A stretch of 64,000 nt of DNA from Pseudomonas libanensis (GTDB lineage Bacteria; Pseudomonadota; Gammaproteobacteria; Pseudomonadales; Pseudomonadaceae), in the NCBI RefSeq assembly GCF_001439685.1, contig NZ_JYLH01000011.1, forward strand, positions 62,001 to 126,000. Reading direction: 5' to 3'. Shown piece after piece: positions 26,115 through 34,830 of this stretch. Position numbers and translations under genes: made by a program. Under the pieces are notes generated by a model. It had not been told where the DNA came from and ran no database searches. It saw nothing but the letters and a program-made list of their open reading frames with translations. How positions within the stretch are numbered: the first letter of the stretch is position 1; the number at the start of each line of letters is the position of its first letter.

Positions 26115-26897
26115 ATGAGCCGTTATCAACCTCCGTTGACGCTGACTCCAAAAATGCTGGCCCTTGTGGCAGATATCAGTGAGCAGATTGGTCAGCTTTC
26201 AGTCGGTGACGATGGCCGCCAGACCCCTCAGTTAAGGCGCGGCAATCGAATTCGCACCATTCAGGCTTCACTGGCGATCGAAAACAACACGCTCAGCGTC
26301 GAGCAGGTGACGGCTGTTCTGGAAGGTAAGCGGGTGCTGGGCTTGCCCCGGGAAATTCAGGAAGTGCGTAATGCATTTGCTGCTTACGAGGCCATGCCGC
26401 AGTGGGATCCAGGTGATCGGGTCGACCTGCTCAAGGCTCACGAACTGCTCATGTTTGGATTGATCGACGATGTCGGTCGGTTTCGACAGGCAGGTGTCGG
26501 CATCTATCGCGGCGAGCAACTTGTCCATATGGCGCCGCCTGCGAGCCGTGTAACTCACTTGGTGGACGATTTGCTGCAATGGCTGGCGGTTTCCGACTGG
26601 CATCCGTTGATAGCCAGTTGCGTCTTCCATTACGAGTTCGAATTCATTCATCCATTTGCAGACGGTAATGGGCGGATGGGGCGGCTCTGGCAAACCTTGA
26701 TACTCAGCCAGTGGCGCTCGGTGCTGGCATACCTGCCGGTGGAAGCGGTGATTCGAGAGCAGCAAGAGGCTTACTACGCCGCACTGTCCGCAGCAGACCA
26801 GCAAGCGCAGGCAACGCCCTTCGTTGAGTTCATGCTACAGGCGTTGAACTTGGCGCTGGCCGAAGCTGGGCAAAGTGGGCTTCCCGCAGCATCATAA
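26115..26897 (+). CDS. Fic domain protein (probable AMP transferase) with inhibitory motif
   Basis: 260 residues. The catalytic motif HPFADGNGRMGR is complete at residues 179-190 (HxFx(D/E)GNGRxxR), and the preceding DUF4172-like region carries the N-terminal helix with S52LAIE56N57, the (S/T)xxxE(G/N) inhibitory motif, so it is a class II Fic whose Glu56 can block ATP binding. Fic enzymes transfer AMP from ATP to hydroxyl side chains; the target is unknown. No antitoxin gene adjoins it. Codon and base usage look less GC-rich than the neighbours, which fits recent transfer. Confidence 0.9.
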   Translation: MSRYQPPLTLTPKMLALVADISEQIGQLSVGDDGRQTPQLRRGNRIRTIQASLAIENNTLSVEQVTAVLEGKRVLGLPREIQEVRNAFAAYEAMPQWDPGDRVDLLKAHELLMFGLIDDVGRFRQAGVGIYRGEQLVHMAPPASRVTHLVDDLLQWLAVSDWHPLIASCVFHYEFEFIHPFADGNGRMGRLWQTLILSQWRSVLAYLPVEAVIREQQEAYYAALSAADQQAQATPFVEFMLQALNLALAEAGQSGLPAAS

Positions 26898-26899
26898 AA

Positions 26900-26930
26900 A
26901 ATGCCCGCATTTATCAATGCGGGCATCTTC
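26900..26930 (-). terminator. Intrinsic terminator between fic and slt
   Basis: Stem ATGCCCGCATT (26901-26911) with AATGCGGGCAT (26916-26926) around a 4 nt loop. Poly-T follows on the minus strand (AAAAAA at 26896-26901 on plus) and CTTCTT on the plus side, so it serves the convergent slt and fic. Confidence 0.85.
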
Positions 26931-26934
26931 TTAA

Positions 26935-26960
26935 AGCTTCAAACTTAGCAGCTTGAAGCT
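26935..26960. repeat. Second inverted repeat after slt stop
   Basis: AGCTTCAA (26935-26942) pairs with TTGAAGCT (26953-26960) around a 10 nt loop, just downstream of the slt stop. It is not of the REP family of this window and may be another small repeat type. Confidence 0.5.
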
Positions 26961-26967
26961 GCTCTTA

Positions 26968-28896
26968 TCACTGATCGTCAAAATACCGCTCATGCCAATC
27001 CACCAATGGCTGTGGCGAATTGAGCTTCTGCCCGTAGATCACCGAATAAGACAGCACGTTCTGCACATACTGGCGGGTTTCGTCGAATGGGATGCTTTCC
27101 ACCCAGACATCGAAACTCAGGTGGTCTGCGCCGCGCAGCCATTGGCGCACGCGGCCGGGGCCGGCGTTGTAGGCGGCGGAGGCGAGCACGCGGTTGCCAT
27201 TGAACTGGCTGTGCACTTGGCTCAGGTAGGCTGCGCCCAGCTGGATGTTTTTGTCAGGGTCCAGCACCTGGGCCGGGGAGGCCAGGGGGATGCTGAACTT
27301 GCGCGCCGTTTCCTTGGCGGTGCCGGGCATCAGTTGCATCAGGCCGCTGGCGCCGACGCCGGAGCGGGCGTCGTCCATAAAGGCACTTTCCTGGCGCGTG
27401 ATAGCGAATACCCAGCTCGAATGCAGGCCTCGTACCTTGGCTTCGCGCACCAGGGTGTCGCGGTGGGCCATCGGGAAGCGGATATCCAGGTCGTCCCAGT
27501 ACTGCGCCTGGCTGATGGTGCGGATCGCCGGGAAGTACCACTTCATGTCGTAGGCCAGCTTGGCCTGGGCAACCATCTCGTCACGGTTGAAGTGGCGGCT
27601 GACGTGATACCACTCGCGGCGGCCATCGACGATCTGGCCGCGGGCATAGAACTCCAGGGCACGGCGTACACCTGGGGTATTGCGGACCTTGTTGACCAGC
27701 GCCTGGCTCATCACCAGCGGCTTATTGTTCAACTGGTAGGGGGATTTGGAGCGATCAGCGGCGAGAAAGCCGTAGAAGTCCCGCTCCTTGGCCACGTTCT
27801 TGTAGAGCACCAGCGCCTGCGGGTTTTGCGGTTCGGCCAGCTCCAGGCTGCGCGCCTGCCAGTAGCGCCAACGGTTGCTGGTGGCCAGGTCTTGTGGGAG
27901 CTTGCGGGTCAACTGGTAGGCTTCTTCCCAGCGTGCCAGGCGCAACAGCAGGCGCAGGCGCCATTCGGACACGGTGTTGTCGCGCAGTTCCGGGTCGTAC
28001 TTGGTCATCACTTCCAGCGCGCGCGGGTCGAAGCGCTTGGCCAGGGTCAGGCCAATCTCGCGGGCAATCGACACTTTTTCGTCACGGGAGAAGTGCATGC
28101 TGCTGGCGTAACCGTCGAGCAAAGCCATGGCCTTGTCCGGATCCTGGCGCGCCAGGCGGCGCAGGCCCAGGCCCACGGCGTCCGACATCGCCTCGGTGGC
28201 CGGCAGAAAGCGTGACGGGTCGCTGAGCATGTCGGGCTTCTGCGCCACATCCACCATCAGCCGGCCTTGGGCGCCGAGGGTTGGCAGGGTTTTCACCAGG
28301 CTGTTGGCCAGCGCGTAGTTACGGGCTTCGGCGGCGAGCTTGGCGCGATCCCAGATCTTCTGTTCGGTCAACTGGCCGGCAGCGGCCCATTGGCCGAACG
28401 TAGCGTCACAAGAGGTCGGCTGGGTTTTGCCGGTCATCCACAGTTTTTCGGCGGTCTTGTAGCCTTCAGCCTTGAGATTGTGGCTGAGCTGGTACTGGCC
28501 ATGCAGGCAGTCCAGTTCGACGAAATTGAGCTTGGGGTCGTAGTACTTTTCAAAGGTCTGCCAATCGCCACGTTCGGCCAGCCAGCGCAGCCAACGCAGT
28601 TTCATCCAGTTGGCCTGGGGCAGGTCGCCATGTTTGCCGAGGAACTGTTCGATTTCCTCGTTGCTCGCGGTTTTCAAGCGTGCGGTCAGCTCGTCATAGG
28701 CCAGGTAGGGCGTGAGCGGGTAGTCGGCCAGGGCCTGGCTGTATTGCATGTAGGGGCCGGTGTCACCCTTGGCCAGGGCGCGTTTGGCTTGATCGTAATA
28801 CTGACGTTGGGTAGTGAGGTCCACCGCCTGGGCGGATTGAACGGCAGTGGCGGTAAGAAGCAGGCAAGATAAAAAGTTGAAAAGGCGACTGCGCAT
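26968..28896 (-). CDS. slt: Soluble lytic murein transglycosylase Slt70-type
   Basis: 642 residues with a signal peptide (RLFNFLSCLLLTATAVQSAQA). The large N-terminal part is the helical superhelical ring of Slt70 (repeated AxxWR-type helices), and the C-terminal GH23 domain carries the catalytic Glu in TRQESAFMDDARSGVGASGLMQLMPGTA and the AYNAGPGRVRQWL motif. It cleaves the MurNAc-GlcNAc bond of peptidoglycan to give 1,6-anhydro-muropeptides in the periplasm. The start at 28896 agrees with the signal peptide; the longer frame to 28944 is unlikely. Confidence 0.93.
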   Translation of the reverse strand: MRSRLFNFLSCLLLTATAVQSAQAVDLTTQRQYYDQAKRALAKGDTGPYMQYSQALADYPLTPYLAYDELTARLKTASNEEIEQFLGKHGDLPQANWMKLRWLRWLAERGDWQTFEKYYDPKLNFVELDCLHGQYQLSHNLKAEGYKTAEKLWMTGKTQPTSCDATFGQWAAAGQLTEQKIWDRAKLAAEARNYALANSLVKTLPTLGAQGRLMVDVAQKPDMLSDPSRFLPATEAMSDAVGLGLRRLARQDPDKAMALLDGYASSMHFSRDEKVSIAREIGLTLAKRFDPRALEVMTKYDPELRDNTVSEWRLRLLLRLARWEEAYQLTRKLPQDLATSNRWRYWQARSLELAEPQNPQALVLYKNVAKERDFYGFLAADRSKSPYQLNNKPLVMSQALVNKVRNTPGVRRALEFYARGQIVDGRREWYHVSRHFNRDEMVAQAKLAYDMKWYFPAIRTISQAQYWDDLDIRFPMAHRDTLVREAKVRGLHSSWVFAITRQESAFMDDARSGVGASGLMQLMPGTAKETARKFSIPLASPAQVLDPDKNIQLGAAYLSQVHSQFNGNRVLASAAYNAGPGRVRQWLRGADHLSFDVWVESIPFDETRQYVQNVLSYSVIYGQKLNSPQPLVDWHERYFDDQ

Positions 28897-29109
28897 GAGA
28901 CGTCCGTGCAGAGAAATCACGACTAGCACCGGCACTGCCGACACTGATTGCCCCTAGCTTAGCCTTTTGCCAGCGGCCCGCGAAAGCTTTGCCGGCCGGT
29001 TGGTTGAAGATCGCCGGAAATGTCCTACAGAACGTGTCGATAGAGAAAATCCCGACCGCATCCCACCCTCAAGTCAGGTAGAATGCGCGCCCAGTTTTTG
29101 GAGAAGCGT

Positions 29110-31029
29110 ATGACCCTGCTCAAATTCAGCGATGTGTCCCTTGCTTTCGGCGCCATGCCGTTGTTGGACAAGGTGTCCTGGCAGATCGCCCGTGGTGAGC
29201 GGGTGTGCATCATCGGCCGCAACGGCACCGGCAAGTCCAGCATGATGAAGCTGGTAAAAGGCGACCAGAAGCCCGATGACGGCTCTGTGTGGCGTGCTCC
29301 GGGCCTCAAGATCGGCGAATTGCCGCAAGAATTGCCGGTGGCCGACGGACGGACAGTGTTCGACGTGGTAGCCGAAGGCCTGGACGGCGTTGGCGAGTTG
29401 CTCGCGCAATACCATCACCTGGCACAGAATTGCGTCACCGAAGAAGACCTGGACAAACTGATGCACGTCCAGCAAGACCTCGAAGCCCGTGACGGCTGGC
29501 GCTTGCAGCAACTGGTGGACAGCACCCTGAGCCGCCTGCAACTGCCGGCCGACAAGACCCTCGCCGAATTATCCGGCGGCTGGCGTCGCCGTGTGCTGCT
29601 GGCCCAGGCGCTGGTGTCCGAGCCGGACCTGCTGCTGCTCGACGAACCGACCAACCACCTGGACATCGGCGCCATCGCCTGGCTTGAAGAAGCCATCAAG
29701 GACTTCCAGGGCGCCGTGCTGTTTATCACGCACGACCGTGCATTCCTGCAGAGCCTGGCCACGCGCATCCTCGAGCTGGACCGTGGCGGCCTGATCGACT
29801 GGAACGGCGACTACGCCAGCTTCCTGGTGCACAAGGAAGCCGCCCTGGCTGCCGAAGAAACCGCCAACGCGCTGTTCGACAAAAAGCTGGCCCAGGAAGA
29901 AGTCTGGATCCGCCAGGGCATCAAGGCCCGTCGCACCCGTAACGAAGGCCGCGTACGTGCCTTGAAAGCCTTGCGCGTCGAGCGTAGCGAACGCCGCGAG
30001 CGTACCGGCAAGGCCAATATCCAGCTGGATACCGCCGACAAGTCGGGCAAACAAGTCATGGTGCTGGAGAACGTCAGCTTCCATCACCCGGACGGCCCGT
30101 TCCTGATCAAGGACTTTTCCATGGTCCTGCAGCGCGGCGACCGTATCGGCCTGCTTGGCGCCAACGGCACCGGCAAGACCACCCTGCTCAAGCTGATGCT
30201 CAGCGGTCTGCAACCGACCAGCGGCAAGGTGGAAGAGGGCACGCGCATCGACGTGGCCTACTTTGACCAGTTGCGTCATCAGTTGGACCTGGAAAAGACC
30301 GTGATCGACAACGTCGCCGAAGGCCGCGACTTTATCGACATCGACGGCCAGAGCCGCCATGTGCTCAGCTACCTGGGCGATTTCCTGTTCAGCCCGCAAC
30401 GTGCGCGTACGCCGGTCAAGGCTCTGTCCGGTGGTGAGCGTGCGCGTTTGCTGCTGGCCAAGCTGTTCAGCAAGCCGGCCAACCTGCTGGTGCTCGATGA
30501 ACCGACCAACGACCTCGATGTGGAAACCCTCGAGTTGCTCGAAGAAGTGCTGCTGACGTTCAACGGCACTGTGCTGATGGTCAGCCACGACCGGGAATTC
30601 CTCGACAACGTGGTCACCAGCACCCTGGTTTTTGAGGGTGAAGGCAAGGTGCGCGAATACGTCGGTGGTTACCAGGACTGGCTGCGCCAGGGCGGCTCGC
30701 CGCGCCTGCTGGGGGTGACCGAGAGCAAGTCCGGCAAGGCCGACCTGACCTCGGCAGTGGTGACTCCTGTGCAAGAGGCTGCACCGGCCCAGGAAGCTGT
30801 ACCGGCGGCCAAGAAAAAACTCAGCTACAAGCTGCAGCGTGAGCTGGAAGCCTTGCCGGGTGATATCGACGCCAAGGAACAGCAGATTGCCGTGGTAGAG
30901 GCGCAAATGGCTGACGCCGGTTTCTACCTGCGCCCGGCGGCGGAAACCGCTGCGGTCATTGCTTCCCTGGAAACGTTGAACCAGGAGCTGGAAGCGTTGG
31001 TTGAGCGTTGGGCCGAGCTGGATGCCTGA
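29110..31029 (+). CDS. uup: ABC-F ATPase, Uup type
   Basis: 639 residues with two ATPase domains and no membrane segment. Walker A motifs are GRNGTGKSS (36-44) and GANGTGKTT (350-358); signatures LSGGWRRRVLLAQAL and LSGGERARLLLAKLF; Walker B LLLLDEPTNHLD and LLVLDEPTNDLD. A C-terminal coiled-coil extension (about 560-639, SYKLQRELEALPGDI) marks the Uup branch. ABC-F proteins act on ribosomes or on DNA-linked processes, and Uup mutants change precise excision of transposons. Start at 29110; the frame back to 29083 has no signal. Confidence 0.92.
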   Translation: MTLLKFSDVSLAFGAMPLLDKVSWQIARGERVCIIGRNGTGKSSMMKLVKGDQKPDDGSVWRAPGLKIGELPQELPVADGRTVFDVVAEGLDGVGELLAQYHHLAQNCVTEEDLDKLMHVQQDLEARDGWRLQQLVDSTLSRLQLPADKTLAELSGGWRRRVLLAQALVSEPDLLLLDEPTNHLDIGAIAWLEEAIKDFQGAVLFITHDRAFLQSLATRILELDRGGLIDWNGDYASFLVHKEAALAAEETANALFDKKLAQEEVWIRQGIKARRTRNEGRVRALKALRVERSERRERTGKANIQLDTADKSGKQVMVLENVSFHHPDGPFLIKDFSMVLQRGDRIGLLGANGTGKTTLLKLMLSGLQPTSGKVEEGTRIDVAYFDQLRHQLDLEKTVIDNVAEGRDFIDIDGQSRHVLSYLGDFLFSPQRARTPVKALSGGERARLLLAKLFSKPANLLVLDEPTNDLDVETLELLEEVLLTFNGTVLMVSHDREFLDNVVTSTLVFEGEGKVREYVGGYQDWLRQGGSPRLLGVTESKSGKADLTSAVVTPVQEAAPAQEAVPAAKKKLSYKLQRELEALPGDIDAKEQQIAVVEAQMADAGFYLRPAAETAAVIASLETLNQELEALVERWAELDA

Positions 31030-31050
31030 GTAATCGCACCGCAAATAAAA

Positions 31051-31085
31051 AAGCCCGGCACTCTTCTATGAGCGCCGGGCTTTTT
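31051..31085 (+). terminator. Intrinsic terminator after uup
   Basis: Stem AAGCCCGGC (31051-31059) with GCCGGGCTT (31074-31082) around a 14 nt loop, followed by a T-run (31081-31085). An A-run precedes it, so it can also act on the minus strand. Confidence 0.85.
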
Positions 31086-31105
31086 AATATGAAATGCGAT
31101 TCAAC

Positions 31106-31195
31106 TGTGGGAGCTGGCTTGCCTGCGATAGCGGCGTATCAGCCACCTGATGCATCAACTGACAGGCTGCTATCGCAGGCAAGCCAGCTCCCACA
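31106..31195. repeat. REPIN, perfect 27 bp arms
   Basis: Left arm TGTGGGAGCTGGCTTGCC... (31106-31132) and right arm 31169-31195 are perfect complements over 27 bases, around a 36 nt loop in which AGCC/GGCT can pair further. It lies between the convergent uup and uspA genes. Confidence 0.9.
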
Positions 31196-31212
31196 TTAAA
31201 CCTTCATCGGTC

Positions 31213-31653
31213 TTACGAACTCTTTACCAGCTTGACGGCCAGTACATCGCACGGCGCGCCGTGCAGTACATCATTGGCAGTAGAACCCAGCAACAACGCC
31301 AAACCGTGACGACCATGGCTACCCACCACGATCAAGTCGCAAGCCTTTTCCTTGGCCAAGTGGTGGATTTCCTGGCGCGGTTGGCCGTATGTCAGGTGGC
31401 AGTCTTCCTTTTTCAGGTGCGGGTATTTGAGAATCAAACGGTCCAGGCGCTCCTTGGCCTGGTCAAATTGTTGTTGCTGCAACTGGGAAAGGTCCATCGG
31501 TACGTCACCGCCAAAGGCCATGGCCATGGGCTCGACGATATGCACCAGCGACAGTATGGCGCCATTGGCCAATGCAGATTCCTGCGCGCGCTTGATCACC
31601 GGATCGCACTCTTCGGTCAGATCGACAGCGACCAGAATATGTTTGTAGGGCAT
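31213..31653 (-). CDS. uspA: Universal stress protein (UspA family)
   Basis: 146 residues, a single Usp domain. Signatures are ILVAVDLTEECDPVIKRA (5-22) and the nucleotide loop VVGSHGRHGLALLLGSTANDVLHGAPCDVLAVK (GxxGxxx(S/T) near the C-terminus), typical of ATP-binding Usp proteins. The start at 31653 has GGAGGA upstream; the longer frame to 31668 is not supported. It is divergent from the membrane-anchored hypothetical protein at 31759. Confidence 0.93.
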   Translation of the reverse strand: MPYKHILVAVDLTEECDPVIKRAQESALANGAILSLVHIVEPMAMAFGGDVPMDLSQLQQQQFDQAKERLDRLILKYPHLKKEDCHLTYGQPRQEIHHLAKEKACDLIVVGSHGRHGLALLLGSTANDVLHGAPCDVLAVKLVKSS

Positions 31654-31758
31654 GAGGCGTTCCTCCAAGGGACTGCAATAAGTTCAGTATGGCTGCTTTC
31701 AAGCGGATGGGGTTGCGTCAGGTCAAATCCGCTCATCTAGAAATTCGGGAGTACACAT

Positions 31759-32196
31759 ATGACGGTGTGGATAGTGGTGTCAATCCTTGCGGTGGTTTTA
31801 AGCCCCTTGGCCTGGCTGCGCCCGTCGCGTGGGCAGAGCGGGCGCATGGCCCTGCGCATGGAGGCGCGCCGCATCGGCCTGGCCATGCAGCTCGCGCCCC
31901 AAGAGTGGCCGCATTGGCTCAAGCAGGAGCCGCCGAGCCCCTGTGCGCAATACTGTCGTCCACGTCGCGGCAGCACCCCGGCCCTCTGGAGTTACTGGCA
32001 GCTGGAGCCGGGGGTGTGGGTCAATCAATGGCGTGAAGTGTGCGTGGATGAAAAGTTGTTGCCGCATTTTGCAACGCTGCCGGCGAACGTCTACAAGGTC
32101 GAGGCCGACAAGCAGATGATCGCCTTGTATTGGGGCGAGAAGGGCGAGATGAGCATATTGAAGGACATTGACGCGTTGCTCAGGGCTTTGGCCTGA
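31759..32196 (+). CDS. Conserved membrane-anchored hypothetical protein
   Basis: 145 residues. A single N-terminal transmembrane helix (MTVWIVVSILAVVLSPLAWL) is followed by a basic stretch and a soluble domain with two cysteines (PCAQYC) and several tryptophans (EWPHWL, WSYWQLEPGVWVNQWREV). AGGTT-type ribosome site not obvious; ATG at 31759 chosen because the transmembrane segment begins there. No family recognised. It sits between uspA and the fadB operator region, as in other pseudomonads. Confidence 0.65.
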   Translation: MTVWIVVSILAVVLSPLAWLRPSRGQSGRMALRMEARRIGLAMQLAPQEWPHWLKQEPPSPCAQYCRPRRGSTPALWSYWQLEPGVWVNQWREVCVDEKLLPHFATLPANVYKVEADKQMIALYWGEKGEMSILKDIDALLRALA

Positions 32197-32653
32197 CGCT
32201 CCTGCAGGGCCGGGCAATAAAAAGCCCGACATCATCATCGGGCTGGAGGTGGCCAGGCAGGCCGGTAAATCTGCAAGTTGCCGCTAGCCTAGCCGTGTAT
32301 TCCTTTCTGTACAGTCTTTTCCCCCATCTTTCCTATTATTGATCTTGTGAATATTTAAATATTGACGGGTCGCCCGCCCGTGGTCCGGGTTCTGAAATGA
32401 CTGGAAAGTCGCGTTTTTCCTAGCCTTTGGAGCGATTGACAATTGCTCGGAATTGGATGAAGGTGGCGTACCCAAATCAAACGGGCGTATGAATTGAGCG
32501 TTTGCCTGTCAGACGACTCGTACAGAATCCCGACTATCGCACTGGCGGGTGTGCCTGGCTGATTGGCGTGAGCATTGATGCAGCTGTCAATGTCAAACCA
32601 GAGACCAGCGTCCAGTGTGTACTGTTCAGCTTCCATATCGTGGAGATCAGTTG
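32197..32653. other. 457 bp gene-free gap with orphan minus-strand terminator and AT palindrome
   Basis: A hairpin at 32223-32244 (AGCCCGA/TCGGGCT) is followed on the minus strand by a T-run, although no minus-strand gene lies upstream of it. A perfect AT palindrome AATATTTAAATATT lies at 32350-32363, and TTGACA at 32436-32441 is a -35-like hexamer. It should also hold the fadB promoter. No long coding frame in it is convincing; see findings for the candidate small RNA. Confidence 0.55.
32223..32244 (-). terminator. Orphan minus-strand intrinsic terminator
   Basis: AGCCCGA (32223-32229) and TCGGGCT (32238-32244) around an 8 nt loop. Read on minus it ends in GGGCTTTTTATT. It may stop the plus-strand gene only weakly because no T follows on that strand. 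Confidence 0.6.
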
Positions 32654-34801
32654 ATGATTTACGAAGGTAAAGCCATCACGGTTAAGGCTCTTGAAAGTGG
32701 CATCGTCGAATTGAAATTCGACCTCAAGGGTGAGTCCGTCAACAAGTTCAACCGTCTAACCCTGAACGAACTGCGTCAGGCCGTAGACACCATCAAAGCA
32801 GATGCTTCGGTCAAGGGCGTGATCGTCTCCAGCGGCAAGGACGTGTTTATCGTCGGCGCTGACATCACCGAATTCGTCGACAACTTCAAGCTGCCCGATG
32901 CCGAGCTGGTGGCTGGCAACCTCGAAGCCAACAAGATCTTCAGCGATTTTGAAGACCTCAACGTGCCGACCGTTGCCGCGATCAATGGCATCGCGCTGGG
33001 CGGGGGCCTGGAAATGTGCCTGGCGGCGGATTTCCGCGTCATGTCCGCCACCGCCAAGATCGGCCTGCCGGAAGTCAAGCTGGGCATCTACCCAGGCTTT
33101 GGCGGTACCGTGCGCCTGCCGCGTCTGATCGGTGCTGACAACGCCATCGAATGGATCGCCGCCGGTAAGGAAAACAAGGCCGAGGACGCGCTGAAAGTTG
33201 GCGCGGTCGACGCTGTGGTTGCCCCGGACAAACTGGCCGAAGCCGCGCTGAACCTGATCAAGGGCGCCATCAGCGGCGAATTTGACTACAAGGCCAAGCG
33301 TCAGCCAAAGCTGGAAAAACTCAAGCTCAACGCCATCGAACAAATGATGTCGTTCGAAACCGCCAAGGGTTTCGTGGCTGGCCAGGCCGGCCCGAACTAC
33401 CCGGCGCCGGTTGAAGCGATCAAGACTATCCAGAAGGCCGCGAACTTCGGTCGCGACAAGGCCCTGGAAGTGGAAGCGGCTGGCTTCGTCAAACTGGCGA
33501 AGACCTCGGCGGCCCAGAGCCTGATCGGCTTGTTCCTGAACGATCAGGAGCTGAAGAAAAAAGCCAAGGCCTACGACGAAATCGCCAAGGACGTGAAACA
33601 GGCTGCCGTACTCGGCGCCGGTATCATGGGTGGCGGCATCGCCTATCAGTCGGCGTCCAAAGGCACGCCGATCCTGATGAAAGACATCAACGAGCACGGT
33701 ATTGAGCAGGGCCTGGCGGAAGCCGCCAAGCTGCTGGTTGGCCGTGTTGATAAAGGTCGCATGACCGCAGCGAAAATGGCCGAGGTGCTTAACGGCATTC
33801 GTCCTACGCTGTCCTACGGCGATTTCGGCCACGTTGACCTGGTGGTCGAAGCGGTTGTCGAGAACCCGAAGGTCAAGCAGGCGGTCTTGGCTGAAGTTGA
33901 AGCCCAGGTCAAGGACGACACCATCCTGGCGTCCAACACTTCGACCATTTCCATCTCGCTGCTGGCCCAGGCCCTTAAGCGCCCGGAAAACTTCGTCGGC
34001 ATGCACTTCTTCAACCCCGTGCACATGATGCCCCTGGTGGAAGTGATCCGTGGCGAAAAGTCCAGCGAGCTGGCGGTTGCCACCACCGTTGCCTACGCCA
34101 AGAAAATGGGCAAAAACCCGATCGTGGTCAATGACTGCCCGGGCTTCCTGGTCAACCGCGTACTCTTCCCGTACTTCGGTGGCTTCGCCAAGCTGGTCAG
34201 CGCCGGTGTGGACTTCGTGCGCATCGACAAGGTCATGGAAAAGTTCGGCTGGCCGATGGGCCCGGCGTACCTGATGGACGTGGTCGGCATCGACACCGGC
34301 CACCACGGTCGCGATGTGATGGCTGAAGGCTTCCCGGACCGCATGAAAGACGACCGCCGCTCGGCGATCGACGCTTTGTACGAGGCCAAGCGCCTGGGCC
34401 AGAAGAACGGCAAGGGTTTCTACGCCTACGAGGCCGACAAGAAGGGCAAGCAGAAGAAAGTGGCCGACCCGTCGGTGCATGAAGTGCTGGCGCCGGTTAT
34501 CTACGAACAGCGTGAGGTGTCCGACGAGGACATCATCAACTGGATGATGATCGCCCTGTGCCTGGAAACCGTGCGTTGCCTGGAAGACGGCATTGTCGAG
34601 ACCGCCGCCGAAGCCGATATGGGCCTGGTGTACGGTATCGGTTTCCCTCCATTCCGTGGTGGTGCGCTGCGTTACATCGATTCGATCGGTGTAGCCGAGT
34701 TCGTTGCCCTGGCTGATCAGTACGCTGATCTGGGCCCGCTGTACCACCCGACCGCGAAGCTGCGTGAAATGGCCAAGAACGGCCAGAGCTTCTTCGGTTA
34801 A
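32654..34801 (+). CDS. fadB: Fatty acid oxidation complex alpha subunit (enoyl-CoA hydratase/3-hydroxyacyl-CoA dehydrogenase)
   Basis: 715 residues. The N-terminal crotonase half has the oxyanion loop NGIALGGGLE with Glu120, and Glu140 in GLPEVKLGIYPGFGG; the dehydrogenase half has the NAD loop VLGAGIMGGGIAYQSA (about 317-332) and the HFFNPVHMMPLVEVI catalytic His. It catalyses hydration and oxidation in beta-oxidation and pairs with FadA. The ATG at 32654 follows GGAGAT. fadA starts 29 nt after the stop. Confidence 0.97.
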   Translation: MIYEGKAITVKALESGIVELKFDLKGESVNKFNRLTLNELRQAVDTIKADASVKGVIVSSGKDVFIVGADITEFVDNFKLPDAELVAGNLEANKIFSDFEDLNVPTVAAINGIALGGGLEMCLAADFRVMSATAKIGLPEVKLGIYPGFGGTVRLPRLIGADNAIEWIAAGKENKAEDALKVGAVDAVVAPDKLAEAALNLIKGAISGEFDYKAKRQPKLEKLKLNAIEQMMSFETAKGFVAGQAGPNYPAPVEAIKTIQKAANFGRDKALEVEAAGFVKLAKTSAAQSLIGLFLNDQELKKKAKAYDEIAKDVKQAAVLGAGIMGGGIAYQSASKGTPILMKDINEHGIEQGLAEAAKLLVGRVDKGRMTAAKMAEVLNGIRPTLSYGDFGHVDLVVEAVVENPKVKQAVLAEVEAQVKDDTILASNTSTISISLLAQALKRPENFVGMHFFNPVHMMPLVEVIRGEKSSELAVATTVAYAKKMGKNPIVVNDCPGFLVNRVLFPYFGGFAKLVSAGVDFVRIDKVMEKFGWPMGPAYLMDVVGIDTGHHGRDVMAEGFPDRMKDDRRSAIDALYEAKRLGQKNGKGFYAYEADKKGKQKKVADPSVHEVLAPVIYEQREVSDEDIINWMMIALCLETVRCLEDGIVETAAEADMGLVYGIGFPPFRGGALRYIDSIGVAEFVALADQYADLGPLYHPTAKLREMAKNGQSFFG

Positions 34802-34830
34802 GTGCCCAGACGACTAGAGCGAGAATATTT

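Noticed and set aside
32328..32335. CTGTACAG-like palindrome before fadB as LexA box
   Set aside because: There is no N8 spacer between the CTGT and ACAG halves, so it does not fit the LexA motif.
32478..32504. CAAAC and GTTTG half-sites before fadB, like a PsrA operator
   Set aside because: The half-sites are 17 nt apart, not the 2-4 nt of the PsrA motif.
32756..34747. Long minus-strand frame opposite fadB (663 codons)
   Set aside because: It mirrors fadB in GC-rich codons, has no ribosome site and no family similarity, so it is a shadow frame.
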